The notes: generated by a model from the letters alone, not told the origin. 64,000 nt of DNA from Lentzea flava (GCF_014648475.1 NZ_BMRE01000009.1:1-64000), one strand, 5' to 3'; shown: positions 26,243-35,434, counted from the stretch's first letter. Translations and numbers: made by a program.

Positions 26243-26736
26243 AGCCCGCTCACCACGATCTCCAGCAGCACGGCGGGGTTCGCGCCCTCGTGCATGCTCT
26301 GCAGCATCCCCTTCATCAGCGCGACCAGATCCCTGGTCGTCACGTCCGTCCGCACGGCTCCTACCTCCTGGGCGCGTCGCAGCAGGCCGCCGAGCGCGGT
26401 GTGCAGGCTGTCCCGCAGCTCCGACGGCACGGTGATCGCGTCGGACAGGTCCCGCTTCGCCGCGGCCTCCTCCGCCATCCGTCCGAGGAACGCGACCAGC
26501 GCCCCGCCGGGATCGTCCGAGGGCTCGTTCGCCGAGGCGATCATGGTGGCGACGCGGGCCTCCGTGACGGCCTGGAACAAGGCCTGCTTGGTGGGGAAGT
26601 GGCGGTAGACGGTGCCGGGCCCGACGCCGGCCCGGCCGGCGATCTCGTCCAGCGGCACGTCGAAGCCCTTCTCCGCGAACAGCTCCCGCGCCGCGTCCAG
26701 CACCTTCGCGCGATTCCGCGCGGCATCGGCCCTCAT
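26221..26736 (-). CDS. TetR-family transcriptional repressor
   Basis: This 171-residue regulator has a TetR helix-turn-helix near residues 12-55 (ILFAEKGFDV-like entry, IAGRAGVGPGTVYRHFPTK) and a helical ligand domain. The ATG at 26736 is preferred to a TTG three codons upstream. It is divergent from an NTF2-like gene 78 nt away; two direct repeats in that gap are likely operators. The ligand is unknown. Its 3' end overlaps cbiQO, but it probably does not control cobalt uptake. Confidence 0.88.
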   Translation of the reverse strand: MRADAARNRAKVLDAARELFAEKGFDVPLDEIAGRAGVGPGTVYRHFPTKQALFQAVTEARVATMIASANEPSDDPGGALVAFLGRMAEEAAAKRDLSDAITVPSELRDSLHTALGGLLRRAQEVGAVRTDVTTRDLVALMKGMLQSMHEGANPAVLLEIVVSGLQSSRKP

Positions 26737-26743
26737 CGTTGCC

Positions 26744-26790
26744 AACCGGGGCGTGCGTTCCGTATCGTCATAACCGGGGTCACCGTTCCG
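26744..26790. promoter_or_regulatory. two direct repeats AACCGGGG-N5-GTTCCG, candidate TetR operator
   Basis: The 19-bp unit occurs at 26744-26762 and 26772-26790, identical at all 14 fixed positions and 28 bp apart. Both copies lie between the divergent TetR and NTF2-like starts, one almost touching the TetR ATG. The placement suits dual control of both promoters. Confidence 0.55.
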
Positions 26791-26814
26791 ATTCTAGAGA
26801 TGGGGGCACGACAC

Positions 26815-27270
26815 ATGGCACGCACACCCGAACAGATCGTCGAGCACGTCCGCAGGATGGTGGCGGGGGAGGCGACGCACGCGGAGTTCGCGGACCTCTT
26901 CGCTCCCGACGGCGTCATGGCGTACCGCTTCCCTGCGCACTGGCAGCCGGAGGAGATCAAGGGACGAGAGGAGATCCGCGCGTTCTTCAGCAAGGTCCGC
27001 GGCGCCGGGGTGCGGGAGAAGATCGAGATCCAGAACGTGGAGGCGATCTGCCGCCGCACCGACGACCCGGACGTCGTGGTGTCCGAGATCGTCCACCGCG
27101 GCTGGTCGAAGGTGAAGCAGGACTACTACACCTTCACGGCCATCGCGATCATCCACCTGCGCGATGGCGAAATCGTGCGCTATGACGACTACATGAACCC
27201 GCTGCTGCTCGCCGAGCTGCTCGGCATGCCCTACCGGGCAAGCGAATCCGTGGCACAGTCGTCGGCATGA
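26815..27270 (+). CDS. NTF2-like (SnoaL-type) protein
   Basis: This 151-residue protein has the SnoaL/nuclear-transport-factor-2 fold: an N-terminal helix, the LFAPDGVMAYRFP strand region, and the WSKVKQDYYTFTAIAIIHLRDGEI beta-meander (shown here only as a region near residues 100-122). Members are small enzymes or ligand-binding proteins; function cannot be read off. The ATG has a GGGGG run 8 nt upstream. It is divergent from the TetR repressor and overlaps the next gene by ATGA, so it is probably the first target of that repressor. Confidence 0.78.
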   Translation: MARTPEQIVEHVRRMVAGEATHAEFADLFAPDGVMAYRFPAHWQPEEIKGREEIRAFFSKVRGAGVREKIEIQNVEAICRRTDDPDVVVSEIVHRGWSKVKQDYYTFTAIAIIHLRDGEIVRYDDYMNPLLLAELLGMPYRASESVAQSSA

Positions 27271-28181
27271 GCCTGGACGACCTGCCCGCCTGGCTGCCGG
27301 CCTGGTGCACCGATCATCTGGGCAGCGAGCCGGTCGCCGTGGTGTACGAGCGGGTGTCGATCTCGTCGGTCTTCGGCCTGGAGCTGGCCGACGGCCGCGA
27401 GGTCTACGTGAAAGCACGGGAGGACGACGGCCGCGCCGAGTCGTGCCTCACCGCGCAGGCGGTCCTGGCGGAGCGGGGGCTTCCGTGCCCTCGCCCCGTC
27501 ACGCCGGTGACCGTCGTCGGCACGCTGGCCGTGCACGCCGAGGAGTCCCGGCCCGGCGGTGCGATGCTGCTCGGCGACACCCCGGTCGTCGCCCGGCGCT
27601 ACGCGGCGGTGTTCGCCCGGCTGACGGCCGCACTGGCCGAGGTGACCGTCGCGCCACCGCTGCCGAACCCGCGCTGGTCCCGGTGGGACCACACGGATCC
27701 CGGACTGTGGCCGTCGATCGCCTTCCTCGACGAACGCGACCAGAGCCTCGTGCCCGAGTTCGTCGTCGCCACGGCCGAACGGGTCCGCAAACGGCTGCTC
27801 GCCACCGATCTGCCGTGCGTGCTGGGACATGCCGACTTCGAGGCCCAGAACCTCCGCTGGCGGGGCGGTGAGGTGTGGGCCGTGCACGACTGGGACAGCC
27901 TGGCGTGGCAACCGGAGGCGGCCCTGGTGGGTGCGGCGGCAGGAGCGTTCGCCAGCGCCTCACCGCCGACGCTCGCGCCGATCGAGAGTTCGGCGGCGTT
28001 CATCGAGACGTACCAGGAAAAGCGGGAGTTCAGCGACGAGGAGCGGGAGGTCGCGTGGGCCGCGAGCCTGTGGGCCGCCGCGCACAACGCCCGGTGGGAG
28101 GCGCTGCACGGCGACCCGCCGGTGTCGATCAACGCCGTCCGCGAGCAGGCGGCGGAACGCCTCCGCCGGGCGAACGCGTGA
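27267..28181 (+). CDS. aminoglycoside-phosphotransferase-like kinase
   Basis: This 304-residue protein has the APH/choline kinase fold. The catalytic loop is visible as LGHADFEAQN (H-x-D-x4-N, about residue 190), followed by the metal-binding VHDWD. An N-lobe lysine in VYVKAR is the probable ATP contact. APH-like proteins phosphorylate small molecules of many kinds, and resistance activity is not implied. It overlaps the NTF2-like gene by 4 nt and is followed by an acetyltransferase 12 nt downstream, forming one operon under probable TetR control. Confidence 0.8.
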   Translation: MSLDDLPAWLPAWCTDHLGSEPVAVVYERVSISSVFGLELADGREVYVKAREDDGRAESCLTAQAVLAERGLPCPRPVTPVTVVGTLAVHAEESRPGGAMLLGDTPVVARRYAAVFARLTAALAEVTVAPPLPNPRWSRWDHTDPGLWPSIAFLDERDQSLVPEFVVATAERVRKRLLATDLPCVLGHADFEAQNLRWRGGEVWAVHDWDSLAWQPEAALVGAAAGAFASASPPTLAPIESSAAFIETYQEKREFSDEEREVAWAASLWAAAHNARWEALHGDPPVSINAVREQAAERLRRANA

Positions 28182-28193
28182 CAGGATCGGGGC

Positions 28194-28823
28194 ATGATCG
28201 ATTCCCGGACCGTCGAGGTCGTCACCGACTGGGTGTGGGGCTGGGCGTTGTCCCGCGGCACCCCGGATCCCGTGCGGGAGCACGACGGCTACCGCATCGA
28301 CGTCGGCCTGCCTGAACACCGGGTGCGCTACGTCCTGCCCGACCCGCGCTCGGCCGGCCCGCGAGCCGCCGGGCTCAGCGAACCCGGCACCTGGCTCAAG
28401 GTCTGCGGGGCGCCGGAACTAGTGCGGCTGAGCCCCGAGTGGACGATCGGCGCGCCGGAGCACCTGATGAGCATCGAGCTGGACGCACTCCCGCTCATCA
28501 CGCCGCCGGATCCCTACACCGTGGAACTGCTCGGCACCGGTGACGTGCGCGACGCCGTCGTCCGCACCACCGACGGCGGGTGTGCGGCGAAAGGACGTGT
28601 CGTGGTGCGTGGCCGTGCCGCCGTCATCGACGTGGTGGAGACCGATCCCGCGCACCGCAGGCGCGGGCTGGGCAGCGTCGTCATGGCCGAACTGTCCCGT
28701 GCCGCCGCGGACCGCGGTGCGGTGCGTGCCGTGCTGGTCGCCACCGAAGCGGGGCGCGCGCTGTACGAGAAGCTCGGGTGGACGCCGGAGTCACCGATCA
28801 CCGCCGCGCACCTCGCGGCCTAA
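28194..28823 (+). CDS. GNAT-family N-acetyltransferase
   Basis: This 209-residue protein has a C-terminal GNAT domain (about 110-200) with the acetyl-CoA pyrophosphate-binding motif HRRRGLGSVVM and the closing YEKLGW segment. The N-terminal 100 residues are family-specific and not recognised. It is third in the run with the NTF2-like and kinase-like genes. Its stop overlaps the convergent RDD gene by 4 nt. The acceptor is unknown. Confidence 0.8.
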   Translation: MIDSRTVEVVTDWVWGWALSRGTPDPVREHDGYRIDVGLPEHRVRYVLPDPRSAGPRAAGLSEPGTWLKVCGAPELVRLSPEWTIGAPEHLMSIELDALPLITPPDPYTVELLGTGDVRDAVVRTTDGGCAAKGRVVVRGRAAVIDVVETDPAHRRRGLGSVVMAELSRAAADRGAVRAVLVATEAGRALYEKLGWTPESPITAAHLAA

Positions 28824-29569
28824 CCGGCGGCCCGGCGCCGCCGCTCCGCCAGCACCGCGGCCAGGTAGGGATGCGGATGCGTGTACTCGACCCGAGGTGA
28901 CCGCACGGCCGCCCCGACGTCGTCGGCCAGCCGCGCACCCAGCTCCCACCGGGCCTTCTCGCCCAGCTCGTGGTACCGGCTGAGGTACTGCCGCGCCGCG
29001 AGCACCAGTTCGTCCGGCAGCTGCGACAGGTCCAGTCCGCGGGCCCAGTCGGCGAGCTGCGGCGGCATGTCCACGAGTTCCACGTCCTGGCGCGGCACCC
29101 GCGTGCGGATCACCAGGGTGCCCGCCAGGTAGTCGCCCACCCGCTTGCCCTGCGGCGAGAACAGCGACACGAACAACGCCACCGCGCCGCCCAGGCCCAG
29201 CGCCCAGAAGTCCACGAAGAAGCCGCCCAGCGCGCGGACCAGGGCGTGGCGGAACCGGATCGCGCCGCCGTCGTCGCGGACCACGCGCAGACCCATCACG
29301 AGCTTGCCCACCGAACGTCCGCGCGTCAGCGTCTCCACCAGCGTCGGGTAGCCGACCAGCACCAGCACGACCAGGGTCAGCGCCAGTGCGGTCAGCAGGG
29401 CGTCGTCGACGCTGATCGGCAGGACCAGGTAGACGAACAGCAGCAGGAGGAACTGGACGGCCACGTCGAACGCGAACGCGACCGCCCTGCTCGCGAGCTG
29501 TGCGACGCGCAGGTCCAGAACTACGGCTTCACCGGTGACGAGGTCCCCCACGCGGATAGTGTGACTCAT
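28820..29569 (-). CDS. RDD-family membrane protein
   Basis: This 249-residue membrane protein contains an RDD domain (about 15-145) with the arginine near LASRAVAFAFDV, and TRGRSVGKLVMGLRVV between helices. A soluble C-terminal tail of about 90 residues follows. The ATG at 29569 is used; an upstream ATG at 29590 would run into the divergent gene. It is head-to-head with spoIIM-like DUF95 at a 1-nt gap. In mycobacteria RDD and SpoIIM-like proteins are encoded next to the MoxR/DUF58 operon, exactly as here. The function is unknown. Confidence 0.83.
   Translation of the reverse strand: MSHTIRVGDLVTGEAVVLDLRVAQLASRAVAFAFDVAVQFLLLLFVYLVLPISVDDALLTALALTLVVLVLVGYPTLVETLTRGRSVGKLVMGLRVVRDDGGAIRFRHALVRALGGFFVDFWALGLGGAVALFVSLFSPQGKRVGDYLAGTLVIRTRVPRQDVELVDMPPQLADWARGLDLSQLPDELVLAARQYLSRYHELGEKARWELGARLADDVGAAVRSPRVEYTHPHPYLAAVLAERRRRAAG
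29557..29562 (+). promoter_or_regulatory. -10 box for a leaderless SpoIIM-like transcript
   Basis: TAGTGT fits TANNNT and ends 8 nt before the GTG at 29571, so transcription would begin at the start codon. No Shine-Dalgarno precedes the GTG. The box lies inside the first codons of the opposite-strand RDD gene. Confidence 0.45.
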
Positions 29570-29570
29570 C

Positions 29571-30578
29571 GTGGATCTGGACGTGTTCATCGATCGCCAC
29601 CGCGCGTCGTGGCAGCGGCTCGAGCAGCTGGTCGAGCGGTCCGGCCGGCTCAGCGGGCCCGAGGCCGACGAGCTGATCGAGCTCTACCAGCGGGTGACGA
29701 CGCACCTGTCGGTCGTGCGCAGCCAGACCCCGGACCCCGCCACGGTCGAACGGCTGTCGTCGCTGGTCGCCAGGGCGCGGTCGGCGCTGACGGGCACGCA
29801 CACGCCCGCGTGGCGCGTGGTCACCCGCTTCTTCACGCACCGGCTGCCCGCCGCGATCTACCTCGGCTGGCGCTGGTGGGTGCCGGCGGGTGTGGTGTTC
29901 TACCTGGTCAGCGGCATCATGGCGGCCTGGATCGCCGCGAACCCCGACGTGCAGGCGACCATCGCCGCGCCGGACGAGCTGCGTGAGATGACCAAGGTCG
30001 GCGGCGGGTACGAGGCCTACTACTCCAGCGATCCGGCAGGGTCGTTCGCGGCGAAGGTGTGGACGAACAACGCCTGGATCTCCGCCGCCTGCCTGGTGCT
30101 AGGCGTGCTGTTCGCGATCCCGCCCGTCTACCTGCTCTTCATGAACGCCGTCAACCTCGCCGTCGGCGTGGGGCTGATGTTCGGCGCCGGCCGGGGCGGG
30201 CTGTTCCTCGGGCTGCTCGCGCCGCACGGGTTGCTGGAGCTGACGGCGGTGTTCGTCGCGGCGGGCATCGGCATGCGGCTGGGCTGGCAGGTCATCGACC
30301 CCGGCAAGCGCACCCGTGCCGCCGCGCTGGCCGCCGAGGGACGCTCCGTGGTGGCGGTGGCGCTCGGGCTCGTCGTGGTCCTGCTCGTGTCCGGTGTGCT
30401 CGAAGCGTTCGTGACACCGTCCGGGTGGCCGACGTGGCTCCGCGTCGGCATCGGCGTGATCGCCGAGGTGCTGTTCCTGCTGTACGTCTTCGTGATCGGG
30501 CGGAGGGCCGCGCAGGAGGGCGAGACCGGCGACGTGGACGCGAGCGAACGCGAGGACGTCGCGCCCACGACGGTCTAG
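29571..30578 (+). CDS. SpoIIM-like (DUF95) membrane protein
   Basis: This 335-residue polytopic membrane protein belongs to the stage II sporulation M/DUF95 family. A soluble helical N-terminus (about 1-85) precedes several helices, with the typical FMNAVNLAVGVG and LAPHGLLEL segments. Actinobacteria carry it with the RDD and DUF58/MoxR genes whether or not they sporulate, so a general envelope role is more likely than a spore role. The GTG start appears leaderless. Its stop overlaps the convergent DUF58 stop by 4 nt. Confidence 0.83.
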   Translation: MDLDVFIDRHRASWQRLEQLVERSGRLSGPEADELIELYQRVTTHLSVVRSQTPDPATVERLSSLVARARSALTGTHTPAWRVVTRFFTHRLPAAIYLGWRWWVPAGVVFYLVSGIMAAWIAANPDVQATIAAPDELREMTKVGGGYEAYYSSDPAGSFAAKVWTNNAWISAACLVLGVLFAIPPVYLLFMNAVNLAVGVGLMFGAGRGGLFLGLLAPHGLLELTAVFVAAGIGMRLGWQVIDPGKRTRAAALAAEGRSVVAVALGLVVVLLVSGVLEAFVTPSGWPTWLRVGIGVIAEVLFLLYVFVIGRRAAQEGETGDVDASEREDVAPTTV

Positions 30579-31864
30579 AGCTTCCCCGCGGCCTTCAACG
30601 ACAGATAACGGTCCGCGAGAGCGCGTGGCAGCTCATCGGGCAGTGCGTCCACGACGTCGACACCGTGCCGTGCGAGCAAGGCGGTGAGACGGCGTCGTTC
30701 CGCCAACGTCCGTTCCGCAGCGGCGGCCGCGTAGACCGACTCCAGGTCACCACGCCCGGCGGCCATCTCGTGCAGGGCGGGATCGGACACCGAGGCGATC
30801 AGCAACCGGTGCCGCGCGGCCAGCGCGGGCAGCACCGGCAGCAGGCCGTGCTCGATCGACGGCTCCAGCGACGTCAGCAGCACGACCAGCGAACGGCGGC
30901 CCGCCCGGCGCAGCACCTCCGCCACCGCACCGCGCGCGTCGAACTCGACCAGCTCCGCCTCCAGCGGCGCCATCGCCTGCACCAGAACGGGAAGCGTCGC
31001 CCGCGGCACCGAAGCCCGCACCTTGTGGCTGAACGCCAGGAAGTCGACCTGGTCGCGCGCGTGCGATGCCAAGGCGGACAACAACAACGCCGCGTCCATC
31101 GACGTGTCCAGCCGCGGCAGGCCACCCAGGGCACCCTCCACACGTCCCGCCGCCGTCCGCGCGGTGTCGAGCACGATCGTCACCTGGCGGTCGCGTTCCG
31201 GCCGCCACGTCCGCACCACGACGTCCGACGACCGCGCCGACGCACGCCAGTCGATCGACCGCACGTCGTCGCCGATCACGTAGGTCCGCAACGAGTCGAA
31301 CTCCGTTCCGGCGCCACGGATCAACGACGCCCGACGGCCGTCCAGCTCGCGCAGGCGTTCCAGCAACGGCGGCAGGTGGCGGCGGCTGTGGAACGGCGGC
31401 AACGCGCGCACGGTCCACGGCACCACGTGCGACCCCTGCCGTGCCGCGATCCCCAACGGGCCGACAGACCTCACGGTCACACGATCCGAAACCCGATCGC
31501 CACGACGCACGGGCCGCAAGTCGAAAGACAACGTCCGCGACCCACGCGCAGGCACGTCGACGAGAACCCGATCGGACACCACACCGGCAGAAGGCGCCCA
31601 GGCGTCCCGGAGAACACCCCGCAACCGACGTCCGGGGTTCTGCACGGTCAGCTGCACCGTGCACAGCTCACCCGTTCGCACGGAAGTGGCTCCAGCGCGC
31701 ACGAAGGTCAACCGCCGGACACTCGCCGCCAGCACCAGGTCGACGGCCACGCATGCCGCCAGCATCGCGAGCACGAGCAGAATCCCTTGCCACGACGGCA
31801 AGAGCAGCCCGACGACGAGAACACCGATGAGCGCGAGCACCCCCGCGCGGCCCGTGAGCGCCAC
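30575..31864 (-). CDS. DUF58-domain protein, MoxR partner
   Basis: This 429-residue protein has two N-terminal membrane helices (about 6-45), a beta-rich middle (about 55-160) and the DUF58 domain (about 190-270, including SIDWRASARSSDVVVRTW), followed by a von Willebrand A-like region. DUF58 proteins act with MoxR AAA+ ATPases, probably in metal-dependent protein assembly at the membrane. It is the last gene of the five-gene operon at 35434-30575, starting 1 nt after the moxR stop. Confidence 0.85.
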   Translation of the reverse strand: MALTGRAGVLALIGVLVVGLLLPSWQGILLVLAMLAACVAVDLVLAASVRRLTFVRAGATSVRTGELCTVQLTVQNPGRRLRGVLRDAWAPSAGVVSDRVLVDVPARGSRTLSFDLRPVRRGDRVSDRVTVRSVGPLGIAARQGSHVVPWTVRALPPFHSRRHLPPLLERLRELDGRRASLIRGAGTEFDSLRTYVIGDDVRSIDWRASARSSDVVVRTWRPERDRQVTIVLDTARTAAGRVEGALGGLPRLDTSMDAALLLSALASHARDQVDFLAFSHKVRASVPRATLPVLVQAMAPLEAELVEFDARGAVAEVLRRAGRRSLVVLLTSLEPSIEHGLLPVLPALAARHRLLIASVSDPALHEMAAGRGDLESVYAAAAAERTLAERRRLTALLARHGVDVVDALPDELPRALADRYLSLKAAGKL

Positions 31865-31865
31865 G

Positions 31866-32828
31866 TCAGCGCGGCACCTGGACCGCGCCGAGCACGCCGT
31901 CCAGCACGCCGTCGGTCGTCACGCCCTCCAGCTCGGCCTCCGGACGCAGCTCCAGCCGGTGTCGCAGCGCCGGGCGGGCCAGCGCCTTCACGTCGTCCGG
32001 CGTCACGTAGTCGCGGCCGGACAACCACGCCCACGCCCGCGCCACCGCGAGCAGAGCCGTTGCCCCGCGCGGAGAAACACCCAGCCGGACAGCGGGGGAC
32101 TGCCGCGTCGCCCGGCACACGTCGACCACGTAGGCGATGACCTCGGGCGCCACGGTCAGTGCCCGCACCGCCGCCGACCCGGCCTCCAGGTGCGCCGCAC
32201 CGGCCACCGGTGACAGCCCCGACAGGTCACGCGGGTCGAACCCGGCCGCGTGCCGCGTCAGCACGTCGATCTCGTGCTCCCGCGCCGGAATCGGCATGGT
32301 CACCTTCAGCAGGAACCGGTCCAGCTGCGCCTCGGGCAACGGATAGGTGCCCTCGTACTCCACCGGGTTCTGCGTCGCCACGACGATGAACGGCGACGGC
32401 AGCGGCCGCGTCCTGCCGTCCGCCGACACCTGCCGTTCCTCCATCGCCTCCAGCAATGCCGCCTGCGTCTTCGGCGGCGTCCGGTTGATCTCGTCCGCCA
32501 GCAGCAGGTTCGTGAAGACCGGCCCCTCGCGGAACGAGAACGCCGCGTTGTGCGAGTCGTAGACCAGTGACCCGGTCAGGTCGCCCGGCATCAGGTCCGG
32601 CGTGAACTGCACGCGCGTCGTCGACAGGTCCAGCGCGCGGGCCATCGCCCGCACCAGCAACGTCTTCGCGACGCCCGGCACACCCTCCAGCAGGACGTGT
32701 CCCTTGCACAGCAACGCGAGGATCAACGACGTCACGGCGGAGTCGTTGCCCACCACGGCCTTGCCGATCTCCGTGCGCAACGCCACCAGCGCCGTGCGTG
32801 CCTCTTCGGTGGTGACCACTGCCGTCAT
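31866..32828 (-). CDS. moxR: MoxR-family AAA+ ATPase
   Basis: This 320-residue AAA+ protein has Walker A GVPGVAKT (about 50-57), Walker [10 protein letters not shown] with the [14 protein letters not shown] segment, sensor 1 VATQNP, and sensor 2 GVSPRGA. MoxR proteins are chaperone-like remodelling ATPases working with VWA-domain partners, here DUF58. The ATG overlaps the DUF4350 stop by ATGA, fixing the start. The gene order matches the mycobacterial moxR2 cluster. Confidence 0.92.
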   Translation of the reverse strand: MTAVVTTEEARTALVALRTEIGKAVVGNDSAVTSLILALLCKGHVLLEGVPGVAKTLLVRAMARALDLSTTRVQFTPDLMPGDLTGSLVYDSHNAAFSFREGPVFTNLLLADEINRTPPKTQAALLEAMEERQVSADGRTRPLPSPFIVVATQNPVEYEGTYPLPEAQLDRFLLKVTMPIPAREHEIDVLTRHAAGFDPRDLSGLSPVAGAAHLEAGSAAVRALTVAPEVIAYVVDVCRATRQSPAVRLGVSPRGATALLAVARAWAWLSGRDYVTPDDVKALARPALRHRLELRPEAELEGVTTDGVLDGVLGAVQVPR

Positions 32829-33859
32829 CCCTTGCGCACCTCGTTCTCCAGAGCGTCCAGCTCGTCGGCCAGCGCGACCAGCCCCCGGTCGTCCACCGGC
32901 GCATCGTCGTCGTAGAGCAGCGTCCGCACGCCGGCGGCGGAACGCGAAGTCCTGCGGGCGATCTCGGCGGACGGGTCCTCGCCGGCCGGCAGCCCCAGCA
33001 GCCCGGCCAGCCGGTCGCGGCTCGCCTGCCGCAGCACCGAGGCGGCGTGCCCGGACGCGTGCGACCGCCGGTACAGCCGCGCCCTGCCCTCCACGGTCTC
33101 GGCCGCGCGGACCACGACCGGCAGCGGCTCGGTCACCACCCGGCCCAGCCTGCGCGCGCGCCACAGCGCGATCACCACGGCCGCGATCCCGAGCTGCCAC
33201 GCGCCGAACTTCCAGCCGTCCGGGATCAGGTCGGTGAACGACTTCTGCTGCGAGCGGTCCGCGGCCGACGGCAGGTACCAGACCAGCCGGTCGTACTGGC
33301 CCAGCAAGGCGAGCGCCAGCGCCGCGTTGCCCTCCTCGTCGAGGTCGCGGTTGGTGAAGATGGAGCTGAACCCGATCGTCGTGACCGTGCCGGTGCGCAC
33401 CAGCGTCGAGTCGTAGCACCGTTGCTCGCCCTCGTACACGAACCCTCCGGCGGTCGCCGGACCCGCCTTCGCCGCCAGCGGGCATCCAGGGTCCCTGGTC
33501 TCGACCTTCAGCGGGCTCTTCCCGGTCGGGGGAGCGAGCAGCACGGTGGCCGCGGCACGGCGGCTCAGGTCCGCGAGCCGCGCGGGGTCGATCAGGGCTG
33601 GATGCGTCACGAACAGCGTCGCACCCTCCACAGAGGACACGTCGTCCGTCGGCTCGACGCGGACGCCGTTGCGCTCCAGCAGCGCGGCGACCGCGTGGCT
33701 GCCCTCCGGCTGGTACGACCGGGGATCGAGCGAACCGCCCTCGCCGCCACCGCGCAGCAACGTGATCACGACGGCCGTGAACAGGATGATCACGCCGATC
33801 AGCACCGGCCCGCGCGCGGCCGTCCAGATCCGGCTCGCGTCGGGGGAGACCGCCGTCAT
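32825..33859 (-). CDS. DUF4350-domain membrane protein
   Basis: This 344-residue protein has one membrane helix near residues 20-40, a DUF4350 domain (about 45-230) resembling a glutamine-amidotransferase-like flavodoxin fold (SHAVAALLERNGV, TLFVTHPALI), and a second helix near 225-240 (FGAWQLGIAAVVIALW). A cytosolic C-terminal tail follows. It is co-translated with DUF4129 and MoxR through 4-nt overlaps. The function is unknown. Confidence 0.8.
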   Translation of the reverse strand: MTAVSPDASRIWTAARGPVLIGVIILFTAVVITLLRGGGEGGSLDPRSYQPEGSHAVAALLERNGVRVEPTDDVSSVEGATLFVTHPALIDPARLADLSRRAAATVLLAPPTGKSPLKVETRDPGCPLAAKAGPATAGGFVYEGEQRCYDSTLVRTGTVTTIGFSSIFTNRDLDEEGNAALALALLGQYDRLVWYLPSAADRSQQKSFTDLIPDGWKFGAWQLGIAAVVIALWRARRLGRVVTEPLPVVVRAAETVEGRARLYRRSHASGHAASVLRQASRDRLAGLLGLPAGEDPSAEIARRTSRSAAGVRTLLYDDDAPVDDRGLVALADELDALENEVRKG

Positions 33860-34455
33860 CCGCGCACCCTGTCGTCCACGGCGACCAGCTGCCGGTACCC
33901 CTGTTCGGTCGCGGGCCTGCCGCCGTACCAGACGTCGTCGAACTGCACGGCCGCGCCGCGCAGGTCGGCCGCCAGCACGGGAAGTGCCTGACCCGCCTCG
34001 ATCGCCACCTCGTCCACCGTACGGCCGGCCCGCGGGTCGAGCACCCCGCGCTGCTCCAGTTCCCGCACCACGGCGCGGAACCGCTCGCGCACGGCCTCGG
34101 CCAGGTCACCGGCCGCCGCGGCGCGCTCGGCGGCGGCCCGGTGCTCCGCCGCGGTCAGCACGGCGTCGAAGACCTCACCACGGCGCGACCGCGCGGAACC
34201 GGCGGTGCGCCCGGCGCGGAGCCTGATCACTATCACGATGATCACCGCGACCACGACGAGGATCGTGATCGCGGTGATGCCGCTCATGCCCGCCGCACCG
34301 GCGAGCAGCTCGCCCAGCCGGTCCAGCACCCACTCGAGGGCCCGCTCCAGCGGATTCGGGTCGCCGGAGACGTACGCGGGGTTGCTCAGCTCCCGTGCGG
34401 CCGCCTCGCGGGCCTCGTCGCGGTCGAGATCTACCGGTACGTCAGATACCGCCAT
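33856..34455 (-). CDS. DUF4129-domain membrane protein
   Basis: This 199-residue protein has a soluble N-terminus containing the conserved AARELSNPAY element, a single membrane helix (about 60-82) and a C-terminal DUF4129 domain (about 100-190, with AVRERFRAVVRELEQRGVL). It overlaps the upstream membrane protein gene by 14 nt and the downstream gene by 4 nt. DUF4129 is a standard member of MoxR/DUF58 operons and is sometimes fused to transglutaminase domains; no such domain is present here. Confidence 0.8.
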   Translation of the reverse strand: MAVSDVPVDLDRDEAREAAARELSNPAYVSGDPNPLERALEWVLDRLGELLAGAAGMSGITAITILVVVAVIIVIVIRLRAGRTAGSARSRRGEVFDAVLTAAEHRAAAERAAAAGDLAEAVRERFRAVVRELEQRGVLDPRAGRTVDEVAIEAGQALPVLAADLRGAAVQFDDVWYGGRPATEQGYRQLVAVDDRVRG

Positions 34456-35434
34456 GCCCTGCGGCCCGCTGGAGTTCGATGTCCATGCCCTCCGCGCGCA
34501 TCCGGCGGTCGACGTAGACGAGCACGGTCACCGCGGACGTGAACGGCAGCGTGATCGTCGAGGCGATGATCGCGCCGATCGTCGACAGCACCAGCGAACC
34601 CGCGCTCAGCGCCGCCGTCGGGTCGCCGGACAGGCCGGTCGAGACCGCGCCCGCCAGCCCGAACGGGAGGCTGATGATCCAGCTGATCACCCAGCTGATC
34701 ACCGCGGCGAGCAGCAGGATGCCGAACGTCCGCCACCACGCGCCGTTGACGAGGTTCTTCGACCGGCCGAACGCCGTGCCGACGCCGCAGCGCTCCAGCA
34801 CCAGCGCGGGCGTGACGAGCCCGAACAGCACCCACAGCCAGACACCGGGCACGATGCACAGGACCAGGCCGACGGTGATCACGAGACCGGACAGCAGGGT
34901 CGCGCCGAGCAACGGCAGCAGCCGCGGCTTGAACTCCTCCCAGGCCTGCGCGAACGTCACCGGGCGGCCCAGGACCGCGTGGCCGACGATCACGGTGACG
35001 AAGCCGGACAGGAACACCGTGCCGAACAGCACCAGCACGACGCTGAGCAGCCCGCCGGTGAGGATGCCGGTGATGGCGCCGGTGAACTGCTCCAGCGCCT
35101 GCTCCTGGGTCACCGTGTTCGGGTCCAACGTCGCCACGTCGACCACGTCGTCCAGGAACGGCAGCTGCACCAGCAGGCCGAGGACCTGGGTGATCGCGGC
35201 GACGACCGCGGCCGCGCCGATGATCAGCTTCGGGTACCGCCGCATGGTGGTGATGGCGCCGTCGACGATCTCGCCGACGGCCAGCGGGCGCAGCGGGATC
35301 ACGCCGGGCTTGATCGTCGGCTGCGGTCCGGCCGGCGGCGGCGCGTAGTAGCCGGGAGGCGGCTGCGGCGGCTGCTGCTGCGGCGGTTGGTTCGGTTGCT
35401 GGTCGGGTGAGGACCAGCCAGGCGTGTCGGTCAT
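34442..35434 (-). CDS. polytopic membrane protein with proline/glutamine-rich N-terminus
   Basis: This 330-residue protein starts with a disordered, proline/glutamine-rich segment (residues 5-40, QQP and PPP runs) followed by about six membrane helices. It resembles the membrane domain seen in glycerophosphodiester-phosphodiesterase-like proteins and in the first gene of MoxR operons. The ATG at 35434 has a GGGGG run about 8 nt upstream, which decides the start. It heads the operon. The function is unknown. Confidence 0.8.
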   Translation of the reverse strand: MTDTPGWSSPDQQPNQPPQQQPPQPPPGYYAPPPAGPQPTIKPGVIPLRPLAVGEIVDGAITTMRRYPKLIIGAAAVVAAITQVLGLLVQLPFLDDVVDVATLDPNTVTQEQALEQFTGAITGILTGGLLSVVLVLFGTVFLSGFVTVIVGHAVLGRPVTFAQAWEEFKPRLLPLLGATLLSGLVITVGLVLCIVPGVWLWVLFGLVTPALVLERCGVGTAFGRSKNLVNGAWWRTFGILLLAAVISWVISWIISLPFGLAGAVSTGLSGDPTAALSAGSLVLSTIGAIIASTITLPFTSAVTVLVYVDRRMRAEGMDIELQRAAGHGGI

